Assembly: GCA_016196565.1 (NCBI GenBank)
Contig: JACPXK010000018.1
Location: forward strand, 1 to 30,534
Origin: Candidatus Omnitrophota bacterium
Lineage (GTDB): Bacteria; Omnitrophota; Omnitrophia; Omnitrophales; Aquincolibacteriaceae
DNA length: 30,534 nt
Direction: 5' to 3'
The translations under genes and the position numbers were made by a program. This document shows, one piece after another, positions 16,252-24,190 of the stretch. The notes under the pieces were generated by a model. The model ran no database searches. It was given only the letters and a program-made list of their open reading frames with translations, and was not told the DNA's origin. Within the stretch, counting starts at the first letter, position 1. The number at the start of each line of letters is the position of its first letter.

Positions 16252-19119
16252 ATGGATGCCATCATTCTTCATGGGGTAAAAACCCATAATCTCAAAAATT
16301 TTGATTTGGTCCTGAAGCACCGACAGCTCTATGTCTTTACCGGAGTTTCGGGATCCGGCAAGTCCTCGCTGGCTTTGGACACCCTTTATGCCGAGGGCCA
16401 GCGCCGTTATGTGGAATCCCTTTCCGCTTATGCACGCCAATTTTTGGAACGCATGGAGAAACCCGATGTAGAGTCCGTTTCCGGTATCCCGCCGGCTATC
16501 GCGCTTGAAGCCAAAAATGCCATCAGCAATGCCCGTTCTACCGTAGGGACTCAAACAGAAATCAATGATTACCTGAGGCTTTTTTTTAGCCGTATCGGCC
16601 GGACGGTTTGTCCGGATTGCAAAACCGAAGTTGAAGCCAATCATCCGGAAAGTGTTGCCAATCTTCTTTTGAGATCTTACGAAAATAAGGAAGGGGCCCT
16701 TCTTTTTTCCGTTTCCATCGGAAAATCCAGCAAACGCTATCTCAAAGATTTTCTTGCGGAATTGGAACGCCAGGGCTTTACGGAATTTTGTGCTGACGAT
16801 AAGATCGTGAAGGCGGAAGAGTTACTTGAGACGTTCTCAACACGTCATCCTGAGTCCGACGAAGACGGACGAAGGATCTCGCGAGATTCTTCGGTCCGTG
16901 AAAAACCGGACCTCAGAATGACGGTGTTAGGTGAAATTCTCGTCTGTGCCGACCGCTTGCCGCTCCTCCCCAAAAATAAAAAACGCCTTACCGATTCCCT
17001 GGAGCTTGCTTTTCGTTACGGCCATGGGAAAATTCAAGCGCACGTGGACGGGAAACGGCTGCAATTTTCCGAAGGGCTTAGCTGTTTTTCCTGCGGCCGG
17101 ATTTTCCGGGAGCCCGCGCCGAATATGTTTTCTTTCAACAGCCCTCTCGGGGCTTGTCCCCAGTGCCAAGGGTTCGGGCGCGTGATTACGCTGGATTGGG
17201 ATTTGGTCGTGCCGGATAAAAACCGTTCGGTGGCCGACGGTGCGATTGAGCCTTGGACCAAACCGAGCGCTTCCTGGGAAGCCAAGCATCTTTTTAAATT
17301 TTGTGAGAGAAAAAAAATTCCTTTACGCAAGCCTTGGAAGGATTTATCGGAAGAACAGAGGAAAATGATTCTTTCTGGCGCCGAAGGCGACGATTATTTC
17401 AGCGTCGAGGCCTTTTTTAAGTATTTGGAAAAAAAAACCTACAAAATGCATGTACGCATTTTTCTGGCCAAATACCGCCAATTCGTGCCTTTCACCGTTT
17501 GCGGTGAAACGAGACTGAAGCCGGAGGCGCTTTGGGTCAAAGTGGCCGCCAAAAACATTCATGATTATCAGCGAATGACCATTGAAGAGCTTCATGATTT
17601 TTTGGCCGGCTTGAAATTTTCGGAGCCCGAGCGGGAACGCGTAGAACCGGTCTATCTTGAAATCCAAAGGCGTGTCCGGTTTTTAAAGGATGTTGGGCTC
17701 GGTTATCTTTCGCTTGAGCGTCTTTCACGCACTCTTTCCGGCGGCGAGATTCAACGCATCAATTTGGCCTCTTCGCTTGGTTCGGCGCTTGTGGATACGC
17801 TTTATGTATTGGATGAGCCGAGCATTGGACTTCATGAAAAGGACAATGTCCTTTTGATCCGCCTTCTTAAAGAACTTCGTGATCTCGGCAATACCGTTGT
17901 TGTGGTAGAGCATGACCGGACCATGATCGAGGCCGCCGACGAAGTGATTGATCTCGGGCCTCTGGGCGGCGAGCGCGGCGGAAATATTATTTTTCAAGGC
18001 CCGATCCGAAATCTCGTGAAGGCGCAAGATTCTCTTACCGGCCAATACCTTTCCGGAAAATTGGAAGTCAAAAGACGCCATGCGGCGGCCCTTAAAAAAA
18101 AGGGCTCCTTAATCATTCATGATGCTTCGGAACATAATTTGAAAAATATTGATGTCGAAATTCCGCTCGGCCAGCTTGTGGCCATTACGGGCGTTTCCGG
18201 GTCCGGCAAAAGCACGCTTCTTTATGAAATCCTTTATCATCATTTCCTGCGCGCCAAAGGGCGGCCGGTGCAAGATCTGGGAAAAGTCAAATCCGTATCG
18301 GGTTTTGACGGGATCGATGATGTGGTGCTGGTGGACCAATCGCCCATGGGGCGTACCCCACGGTCCAACCCCGTGACTTATTTGAAGGCTTTTGACGAAA
18401 TCCGAAAAATTTTTGCCCGTATTCCCGAAGCGCGCCGTCAGGGATACGGCCCCGGCCATTTTTCCTTTAATGTGGACGGTGGACGCTGTCCGGCCTGCAA
18501 AGGGGACGGACGAATTAAGGTAGAAATGCATTTTTTGGCGGATGTTTATGTTCCCTGTGAAGAATGCCAGGGGAGCCGTTTCAAATCCGAGATCCTTGAT
18601 ATCCGGTATGAAGGAAAAAATCTGGATGATATTTTGAAAATGACGGTAAGTGAAGCCGCCCAATTTTTTCAAGGACATCGCGTGCTTTGTGAAAAACTCA
18701 ACCTTCTTGAAAGAGTGGGCCTGGGCTATCTTCAATTGGGACAATCCGCCATGACACTTTCGGGCGGAGAATCGCAGAGAATCAAACTGGCTTGGGAAAT
18801 TTCAGAAAGGCGGGCCCAGCACCTCCTTTATCTTTTTGACGAACCTACGACCGGCCTTCATTATCATGACATTCATTATTTGATGGAGGTTTTTGAGGAG
18901 CTTTTGGCCCGCGGGCATTCCCTAATTGTGATTGAACATAATATGGAAGTCATCCGTTCGGCCGACACCCTTATTGACCTTGGCCCGGAAGGCGGCGACA
19001 AAGGGGGACATGTGGTTTATTCCGGTCCTCGTGAAGGCATTTTTAAAATTCCTAACTCCTATACAGGCAAATACTTAGAGCTATATTTAAAAAAAACGAG
19101 CCAACCTTCTCACGTTTGA
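16252..19119 (+). CDS. uvrA: Excinuclease ABC subunit A
   Basis: UvrA is the damage-recognition ATPase of nucleotide excision repair; it loads UvrB on lesions. The 955-residue protein has the N-terminal Walker A GVSGSGKS at 31-38 and AYARQFLERMEKPDVESVSG. The first zinc module is CFSC ... CPQC around 280-305, and the first signature is LSGGEIQR near 495. The second Walker A (GVSGSGKST) lies near 646, the second zinc module (CPAC ... CEEC) near 745-770, and the second signature (LSGGESQR) near 835. ATG 16252 gives the canonical MDAIILHGVKTHNLKN start; a TTG 9 nt upstream was rejected. Residues 198-224 are encoded by an inserted palindromic repeat in the region that corresponds to the UvrB-binding domain. 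The protein should still be functional, because the frame and all ATPase motifs are intact. Confidence 0.97.
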   Translation: MDAIILHGVKTHNLKNFDLVLKHRQLYVFTGVSGSGKSSLALDTLYAEGQRRYVESLSAYARQFLERMEKPDVESVSGIPPAIALEAKNAISNARSTVGTQTEINDYLRLFFSRIGRTVCPDCKTEVEANHPESVANLLLRSYENKEGALLFSVSIGKSSKRYLKDFLAELERQGFTEFCADDKIVKAEELLETFSTRHPESDEDGRRISRDSSVREKPDLRMTVLGEILVCADRLPLLPKNKKRLTDSLELAFRYGHGKIQAHVDGKRLQFSEGLSCFSCGRIFREPAPNMFSFNSPLGACPQCQGFGRVITLDWDLVVPDKNRSVADGAIEPWTKPSASWEAKHLFKFCERKKIPLRKPWKDLSEEQRKMILSGAEGDDYFSVEAFFKYLEKKTYKMHVRIFLAKYRQFVPFTVCGETRLKPEALWVKVAAKNIHDYQRMTIEELHDFLAGLKFSEPERERVEPVYLEIQRRVRFLKDVGLGYLSLERLSRTLSGGEIQRINLASSLGSALVDTLYVLDEPSIGLHEKDNVLLIRLLKELRDLGNTVVVVEHDRTMIEAADEVIDLGPLGGERGGNIIFQGPIRNLVKAQDSLTGQYLSGKLEVKRRHAAALKKKGSLIIHDASEHNLKNIDVEIPLGQLVAITGVSGSGKSTLLYEILYHHFLRAKGRPVQDLGKVKSVSGFDGIDDVVLVDQSPMGRTPRSNPVTYLKAFDEIRKIFARIPEARRQGYGPGHFSFNVDGGRCPACKGDGRIKVEMHFLADVYVPCEECQGSRFKSEILDIRYEGKNLDDILKMTVSEAAQFFQGHRVLCEKLNLLERVGLGYLQLGQSAMTLSGGESQRIKLAWEISERRAQHLLYLFDEPTTGLHYHDIHYLMEVFEELLARGHSLIVIEHNMEVIRSADTLIDLGPEGGDKGGHVVYSGPREGIFKIPNSYTGKYLELYLKKTSQPSHV
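16843..16923 (+). repeat. 81-bp palindromic element inserted in frame in uvrA
   Basis: The outer ends CGTCATCCTGAG (16843-16854) and CTCAGAATGACG (16912-16923) are inverted repeats with one mismatch. Inside lies a second hairpin, GAAGGATCTCG paired with CGAGATTCTTC. This is the sequence type of the GTCATCCTGAG intergenic repeats common in many bacterial genomes. Its length is exactly 27 codons (RHPESDEDGRR...PDLRMT) and it starts on a codon boundary, so UvrA gains a charged 27-residue insert without a frameshift. Confidence 0.75.
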
Positions 19120-19144
19120 TCTTTCCTTCAATACCGTGTATTCT
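19116..19144 (+). promoter_or_regulatory. Promoter for the acidic anchored protein
   Basis: TTGATC (19116-19121) and TATTCT (19139-19144) are separated by 17 nt. The -35 overlaps the uvrA stop codon. Confidence 0.5.
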
Positions 19145-19172
19145 TTAATATTCCGGAGGATAAAAAATAGAA

Positions 19173-19607
19173 ATGGGAATGATTCAAAAGAAAATAAGCG
19201 GTTTCTTATTCATCATTTTTTGCCTGACTTTCTTGACGGGAACGATACGAAAACAAGACGATCCTATCCGTAATACCCAAACGGATCCCATTCTCCACAA
19301 ACAGAAAATGGAAGAAATTAAAGACGGGGAAAAAGGGGCGCCTACGCCGAGTTGGAAATTGTATCCCAAAGAAAAATTCCTGGCCAAATCGCCTGTGGAA
19401 AACGAACCTAACGCCGGGACTTCGACTTCTTCAGGCCGTATTCCTAACTTGGGCGAACCTATTCCGGAAAATATTAGTGAAGAAGACGAAAATGAAGAAA
19501 ATTGGTGGACGGAAAACCCGGAAGAAGATTATCCCGCAGAAGAAAGCGAAGTCACAGCTCTGGAGAATGAGGTTAAGAAAGACGGCCAAAAGGCCGAAAC
19601 CGAATAA
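19173..19607 (+). CDS. Membrane-anchored or secreted acidic protein, unknown function
   Basis: This 144-residue protein has one N-terminal hydrophobic segment (about residues 9-25, FLFIIFCLTFLTGT). It has no clear cleavage site and no lipobox, so it is either a signal anchor or an uncleaved export signal. The remainder is low in hydrophobics and strongly acidic, with runs such as SEEDENEENWW and NPEEDYPAEESE, and is probably disordered. GGAGG at 19155-19159 lies 13 nt before the ATG, longer than usual. I do not recognise a family. It lies just upstream of the FtsH-like gene, which has its own promoter, so a functional link is only positional. The gene is plausibly real because it has a promoter, a ribosome site and an export segment. 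Confidence 0.55.
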   Translation: MGMIQKKISGFLFIIFCLTFLTGTIRKQDDPIRNTQTDPILHKQKMEEIKDGEKGAPTPSWKLYPKEKFLAKSPVENEPNAGTSTSSGRIPNLGEPIPENISEEDENEENWWTENPEEDYPAEESEVTALENEVKKDGQKAETE

Positions 19608-19610
19608 AAT

Positions 19611-19636
19611 CCTCCAAAAGGACATCCTTTGGAAGG
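19611..19636 (+). other. Intergenic hairpin without U-tract
   Basis: CCTCCAAAAGGA and TCCTTTGGAAGG pair with two single-base bulges around a tiny loop. No T run follows directly, so it is a weak terminator at best. It sits just before the FtsH-like promoter. Confidence 0.35.
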
Positions 19637-19641
19637 ATCGT

Positions 19642-19671
19642 TTGACAAAGGTTTTATACTCAAGGTATAGT
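19642..19671 (+). promoter_or_regulatory. Sigma-70-type promoter for the FtsH-like gene
   Basis: TTGACA (19642-19647), 18-nt spacer, TATAGT (19666-19671). A small inverted repeat, TATAC-N5-GTATA (19655-19669), overlaps the -10 and could be an operator. The predicted leader is about 28 nt and includes GGAG before the ATG. Confidence 0.65.
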
Positions 19672-19705
19672 GAAAGGCCGTGATAAACCTAGATTGGAGC
19701 ATTAG

Positions 19706-21382
19706 ATGAATCCATACCGCCGTTTTAAGATGCATTTTTTGAATTACCGCACGAAAATTCTGATTACCCTCGGAATTATTCTTCTCGTTATTCTCTCCGT
19801 ATGGGGGATGATGTCGCTTGAAAGCTATTACCGGAATATTACCCTTGCCCAAATGCCGATTACCATTCTTCTTGGAATGGTCCACGCCGTGGTGTTTGTT
19901 TATATGTACATGGCGGTTTTCCGCGGCGGATTCAGCAAAATGGACAAAAAAGATGTCAAGGGCAAGGAAGTTAACATTCGTTTTTCGGATGTAATCGGAA
20001 TTGAGGAAGCCAAGGAAGAATGCTGGGAAGTGGTTCAGTTGATTAAAGACCATGCCAAACTGAAACAAATCGGCGGGAAAATCCTGCGCGGTATTTTGAT
20101 GATCGGCCCTCCGGGATGCGGCAAAACCTATTTGGCTAAAGCCATTGCGACCGAAGCCGGACTTCCGTTCTTATCCATGGCGGCCAGCGAATTCGTAGAA
20201 ATTTTTGTGGGGGTCGGAGCTTCTCGCGTGCGCCAGCTTTTTTCCAAGGCCAAGTCGCTTGCTTACGGTTTCGGCGGCTGCGTGATTTTTATCGACGAGC
20301 TGGATGCCATGGGCCGTAACCGTGTCTTCAATCAATTCGGCGGCGGATCGGAAACAAACTCCACGCAAAATCAGCTTCTTGTGGAAATGGACGGTTTGGT
20401 TTCCGGAAAAGGCGAAAACGTGATTATCATCGGTGCCACCAATGCTTCGGAGGATGTGCTGGATCCCGCGCTCCTTCGTCCGGGACGTTTTGACCGCAAA
20501 GTTTATATCACCAAACCCGGTCTTGACGGCCGCAATGATCTTTTTAAATATTATCTCGGCAAAGTGAAATATGATTCCGCGATAGACACGAAACGTCTGG
20601 CGCGTAAAGCTGTCGGTAAAAGCCCGGCCGATATTGAAAATATTGTCAAAGAAGCCGCTTTGATTGCCATTCGCAATCATAAAGAAGTGGTGACGCTGAA
20701 GGAGCTTTCAGAAGCCATTGAGCGTATCGAACTCGGCGTGAAGAATCGCATCAAAATGACGGAGCGCGAGAAGGAAATGACGGCCTATCATGAAACCGGA
20801 CATTTGATCGTGGGTTATCTCATCCATCCTCGCAATGATGTTTTCAAAGCTTCGATTATTCCGCGTAAAGGAACCTTGGGCGTGGTTCATCCTCAGGCGG
20901 TGGAAGAATGGTTTTCTCAGGACAAGGAAGTCCTTTTGGCGGATATTAAAAGTTATTTGGCCGGTTATGTGGCCGAAAAAATCAAATACGGTGTGACCAC
21001 GACGGGAGTGGCCAGCGATTTCAAAGGGGCCATGTTGATTGCGCATAATATGGTATGGCGGCTTGGCATGGGGCCTTCGGGCTTGGTCGGGGATTACACC
21101 GCCATTCCTGAAACTGAAATTTCGGAGGAAACCAAAAACCGGCTTAACGTTGATGCCGATAAAATCGTCAAAGATTGTCTGAAAGACGTGGAAGATTTGA
21201 TTCGCCGCGAAAATCAGCTCTTTGAACGTTTTGCCCATGAGCTTCTGGTCAAACAAGAGCTTGAATACGACGAGATCGAGGCGATTTTCGCGGAATACGG
21301 CAAAGCCAATCCGCGTCATTTTAAATTAGGTTTGGAGGAGAAAAAAGGGGATTTACCCAATCGGGCTTCCGACAATGCCTGA
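19706..21382 (+). CDS. FtsH-family AAA+ membrane zinc protease, short form
   Basis: This 558-residue protein has two transmembrane segments (about 18-36 and 52-71). The AAA+ domain follows, with Walker A GPPGCGKT (134-141), pore loop FVGVGAS (167-173), Walker B VIFIDELD (193-200) and second region of homology LLRPGRFDR (256-264). The M41 protease domain has HETGH (362-366) and a third metal ligand, probably Asp438 in TTGVASD. FtsH extracts and degrades membrane and short-lived cytosolic proteins in a hexamer. Canonical FtsH is about 610-650 residues with a periplasmic domain of about 70 residues. Here the two helices are joined by only about 15 residues, so this is a divergent paralogue or lineage form. 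A strong promoter and GGAG precede it. A lipoprotein gene follows after 17 nt, making a two-gene unit. Confidence 0.9.
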   Translation: MNPYRRFKMHFLNYRTKILITLGIILLVILSVWGMMSLESYYRNITLAQMPITILLGMVHAVVFVYMYMAVFRGGFSKMDKKDVKGKEVNIRFSDVIGIEEAKEECWEVVQLIKDHAKLKQIGGKILRGILMIGPPGCGKTYLAKAIATEAGLPFLSMAASEFVEIFVGVGASRVRQLFSKAKSLAYGFGGCVIFIDELDAMGRNRVFNQFGGGSETNSTQNQLLVEMDGLVSGKGENVIIIGATNASEDVLDPALLRPGRFDRKVYITKPGLDGRNDLFKYYLGKVKYDSAIDTKRLARKAVGKSPADIENIVKEAALIAIRNHKEVVTLKELSEAIERIELGVKNRIKMTEREKEMTAYHETGHLIVGYLIHPRNDVFKASIIPRKGTLGVVHPQAVEEWFSQDKEVLLADIKSYLAGYVAEKIKYGVTTTGVASDFKGAMLIAHNMVWRLGMGPSGLVGDYTAIPETEISEETKNRLNVDADKIVKDCLKDVEDLIRRENQLFERFAHELLVKQELEYDEIEAIFAEYGKANPRHFKLGLEEKKGDLPNRASDNA

Positions 21383-21399
21383 GCCGGTCCCCGGAGACC

Positions 21400-22752
21400 A
21401 TGAAAAATTTTTTATTTATTCTTTTTGTAAGTCTGATTTTCCTTCCGTTTGGCGGATGTGCCAACAAATCTTCCTATCCCGAAGAACGCATCAAAGAAGC
21501 CCTTCTTGAAATTTGCCGTAAAGAATACGGCATTGATAAACTCGATGTAAAAATCGCGGGCAAGACCATCGGGGTGTACCTGCCTCTGGAGAAACTTTTT
21601 GCGGCGGATGATTTTAAAACGGCCGTCGAAACGGGAAAAATCCGCAATCTCGAAACCTTATTTGAGCCTTCACCGGAAGCCTTGGAGAAAGTCGAAGACG
21701 TTCTCTTTACGATTTCCCGCGTTATCTTGAGCACGGACAAGCCGCTTGATTTCTATATTCTCCAGGCCACCGATATTTCCAAAACCGGCTTGGAACTTGT
21801 TTTGAGCGGTTATGTCAACGACGTCAAACGTGTCCGGATATGGGATATTTCGCGTAATGAATACCGCAAGCGCGTGATTCACGAAATGCGCTTAAACCGT
21901 GCCGTGGTTTGGAACCGGCCCGTACGGCAATTCTTTGAAGACCTTGAGGTTCTGCATCCGGCAAAGATTGAAGAAAAATATTTCCAGACTTCGAGCAGTG
22001 CTGAAACAAGCGGCAAGGCCTATCTGGATCATTTGATCGGCGTGCCCCTTCAATATTGGAACACGCATTGGGAAGTTGTAAAAATCAACAGTGTTCCCTT
22101 GAAAAAAAATGAGATTTTGATTTACGCCAAAGTACGCCCCGAAAGTTTGAAGGAGCTTTTAGGGCCCGATCAGGATTTGGAATACCTTTTCATTCTGACG
22201 CTTCAGGGTGAAAAATGGAGAATCAGCAAAATCATTCCTTTCCAATATGTGGATGATCGCGGTGTACCGCGAAAAATTCCTTTCCCGCATGAACTTCCCA
22301 TTGAAAAAATCATGGAAGATCCGGAAGAGGAATTCCAGGTCGAAGAGATCAAGCTTGGTCCTTTTCTGGCCAAACAGCTTAGCCGGCGGGTTCAAGCTAT
22401 TGCGGCTTCCGATGAAAGGGTTCAAAATACTTTCCGCGATATCAAGCTTGAGTTTGATTATCGCGAAGATCCCGAAAAACCTTATTTTTCACTGAATCTT
22501 GAAACTGTTTTGCGCGACTTCAATCATTATTCGCAGGGCTCCGTCGTGCTCCATGAAGATATGCTTTACTTTTTGGACCTGGTCTCGCGCGAATTTGTGA
22601 ATGTCCTTCGCAGTTATTCTTTTGGCGATTATCAATACCTCAGCCTGAATATCCCGCAAGAACCTGTGCCTGTCGTCCTCGGCCGGGAAGACCTCGAGCT
22701 TTTCCGCCGTGGAAAACTCGATCTTGTTACGATTCTGACCGTTCCCAGGTAA
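21400..22752 (+). CDS. Lipoprotein of unknown function, partner of the FtsH-like gene
   Basis: This 450-residue protein starts with a lipoprotein signal (FLFILFVSLIFLPFGGC, Cys near 20), preceded by GGAGA. The mature part has mixed alpha/beta character and no cysteine-rich or enzymatic motif that I recognise. There are conserved-looking stretches such as YPEERIKEALLEICRKEYG and DLEYLFILTLQGEKWRISKI. The latter resembles the tail of an NTF2-like or SnoaL-like beta hairpin, but this is weak. No transmembrane helix follows the anchor. It lies 17 nt after the FtsH-like stop and is probably co-transcribed. By analogy with HflK/HflC or periplasmic adaptors, it could modulate the protease or be a substrate-handling partner; that is speculation from position. 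Confidence 0.7.
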   Translation: MKNFLFILFVSLIFLPFGGCANKSSYPEERIKEALLEICRKEYGIDKLDVKIAGKTIGVYLPLEKLFAADDFKTAVETGKIRNLETLFEPSPEALEKVEDVLFTISRVILSTDKPLDFYILQATDISKTGLELVLSGYVNDVKRVRIWDISRNEYRKRVIHEMRLNRAVVWNRPVRQFFEDLEVLHPAKIEEKYFQTSSSAETSGKAYLDHLIGVPLQYWNTHWEVVKINSVPLKKNEILIYAKVRPESLKELLGPDQDLEYLFILTLQGEKWRISKIIPFQYVDDRGVPRKIPFPHELPIEKIMEDPEEEFQVEEIKLGPFLAKQLSRRVQAIAASDERVQNTFRDIKLEFDYREDPEKPYFSLNLETVLRDFNHYSQGSVVLHEDMLYFLDLVSREFVNVLRSYSFGDYQYLSLNIPQEPVPVVLGREDLELFRRGKLDLVTILTVPR

Positions 22753-22756
22753 CCGT

Positions 22757-22794
22757 CCCCTAAAAAAGTGCCTGTCACTTAAGAAGGGTTTTTT
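22757..22794 (+). terminator. Terminator-like palindrome between the lipoprotein gene and hrcA
   Basis: A central AAGTG-CCTGT-CACTT hairpin (22766-22780) is flanked by CCCT (22758-22761) and AGGG (22785-22788). Six T residues follow at 22789-22794. It shares the ACAGG/CCTGT core of the other palindromes in this window. Its T-tract runs into the hrcA promoter, so the hairpin could also be a regulatory site. Confidence 0.5.
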
Positions 22795-22802
22795 GATACA
22801 AT
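22794..22802 (+). promoter_or_regulatory. Extended -10 promoter for hrcA-grpE-dnaJ
   Basis: TG-A-TACAAT, with only a poor -35 match (CTGTCA, 19 nt away). The predicted start is near 22809, 3 nt before the hrcA ATG, so the message is effectively leaderless. No CIRCE repeat (TTAGCACTC-N9-GAGTGCTAA) is present. Confidence 0.5.
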
Positions 22803-22811
22803 ACCCAACTT

Positions 22812-23573
22812 ATGGAAACCTTAAGCGCGCGGCAGCAATCCATTCTAAACCGGGTGGTAGACACTCATATCGAGACCGGCCAGCCGGTGGGGTCCCGCAC
22901 CATTACGGAGGGGTACCGGGAAAGCTATCACGCCACTTTTTCGCCTGCCACGGTGCGTTTTGAAATGGGAATTTTGGAAGAGCAAGGCTATTTGACCCAT
23001 CCTCATACTTCTTCCGGCCGTATCCCTACCGACCGCGGATACCGTTATTATGTCGATCATAGTTTGCAATACGAAACCATGCCCAAGCATGTTTTTAGCG
23101 ATCTTGCGGAGGAATCCTGGATCGGGCACGAAGAATTCGATTCTTTGCTCGAACGGGCTTCCCGGCTGCTTTCGTCCTGGTCGCAGGAAATGGGCTTGAT
23201 TCTGATTTCTCCCGAGCTTTCCAATGCCCGGCTTTTTGTTCAGGGATCGGCCCGCATTTTGGAAAAACCCGAATTCCAGGATGTTGAAAAAGTCCGCAAT
23301 CTTTTTGAAATTCTGGAAGAAAAAAAAATACTGGTAAGCTGGCTCTCACGCCAAACCGCCCAGGAAAAAATATCCGTTTCCATCGGCAGTGAAAACGAAG
23401 CCGCGGCTTTGAAAGATTGTGCCGTTGTCATGATGCCTTGTATGACCGGCGGCCGGAAACTCGGCGCTGTGGCCGTGCTTGGCCCCAAACGCATGCGCTA
23501 TTCGCGCGCACTGCCTCTTGTTGCCGAGATGGCGAAACTTTTGGAAAGGGTCTTGGACCGCAGGAATTTTTGA
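22812..23573 (+). CDS. hrcA: Heat-inducible transcription repressor HrcA, shortened
   Basis: HrcA represses class I heat-shock genes by binding CIRCE operators and needs GroEL for activity. The N-terminal winged helix is well conserved: SARQQSILNRVVD, GQPVGSRTI, SPATVRFEMGILEEQGYL, HTSSGRIPTDRGYRYYVD. The C-terminal part also fits HrcA: LEKPEFQDVEKVRNLFEILE, ISVSIGSENEA and GPKRMRYSRALPLV. At 253 residues it is about 90 shorter than the usual 340. The gap falls after residue 136 or so (LILISPELS), where the start of the GAF-like domain and the inserted dimerization domain should be. The frame is intact, so this is a deletion-type variant and not a pseudogene. grpE starts 6 nt after its stop. 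No Shine-Dalgarno precedes the ATG. Confidence 0.93.
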   Translation: METLSARQQSILNRVVDTHIETGQPVGSRTITEGYRESYHATFSPATVRFEMGILEEQGYLTHPHTSSGRIPTDRGYRYYVDHSLQYETMPKHVFSDLAEESWIGHEEFDSLLERASRLLSSWSQEMGLILISPELSNARLFVQGSARILEKPEFQDVEKVRNLFEILEEKKILVSWLSRQTAQEKISVSIGSENEAAALKDCAVVMMPCMTGGRKLGAVAVLGPKRMRYSRALPLVAEMAKLLERVLDRRNF

Positions 23574-23579
23574 ACTCCC

Positions 23580-24170
23580 ATGAATGAAAAAGAAAAACAC
23601 TCTTCTTCCAATCAGCCGGATGATCCCATTTCGATTCCGCGCGAACAATACGAAAAAGAACAAGCTAAACTCAAAGAGCTGGAAGGGCTTAAAGATCAAC
23701 TCCTCCGTTCTGCGGCGGATTTCGAAAACGCCAAAAAGCGTTTGGCGCGCGAACGCGATGAATTCGCCCGTTTCAGCCAGGAAAATTTAATTCGCAGCCT
23801 CTTGCCGGTGCTGGACAATTTCGAGCGCGCCCTTGCCCATGTGCCTTCGGACGCTCAAGCCTCTGGCGCTGTGAAAGGGATTTTGACCGGCATTGAAATG
23901 GTCCGCAAACAGTTACTCGAAATTTTGAAAGCACAAGGCCTTGAAAGAATTCATACCCTAGGACAGCCTTTTGACCCTCATCGTCATGAGGCCATCGCCT
24001 ATGTCTACGAATCCGGCAAGCCGGACCATGTGGTGGAAGAAATAGAGTCCGGCTATTTGCTTCACGGCCGGCTGCTGCGTGCCGCCAAAGTCAAAGTCAG
24101 AGCTTTATCCGAAGATTCCTCCAAACAAGCTGCCGGCCCTCCTGAAGAAAAACAGGAAGAAATCACTTAA
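23580..24170 (+). CDS. grpE: Nucleotide exchange factor GrpE
   Basis: GrpE releases ADP from DnaK to reset the Hsp70 cycle. The 196-residue protein has an N-terminal acidic/polar tail and a long coiled-coil from about 20 to 75. The head domain is conserved: [49 protein letters not shown] and the terminal [16 protein letters not shown]. The last 20 residues are a Pro/Glu/Lys tail. It sits between hrcA (6 nt gap) and dnaJ (20 nt gap), with dnaK absent from the cluster. A start at ATG 23580 keeps the helix intact. Confidence 0.96.
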   Translation: MNEKEKHSSSNQPDDPISIPREQYEKEQAKLKELEGLKDQLLRSAADFENAKKRLARERDEFARFSQENLIRSLLPVLDNFERALAHVPSDAQASGAVKGILTGIEMVRKQLLEILKAQGLERIHTLGQPFDPHRHEAIAYVYESGKPDHVVEEIESGYLLHGRLLRAAKVKVRALSEDSSKQAAGPPEEKQEEIT

Positions 24171-24190
24171 CCCTAAGGTTTCATCTATTC

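Noticed and set aside
22753..22811. CIRCE operator upstream of hrcA
   Set aside because: No TTAGCACTC-N9-GAGTGCTAA-like repeat is present; only the unrelated AAGTG-N5-CACTT hairpin is seen.
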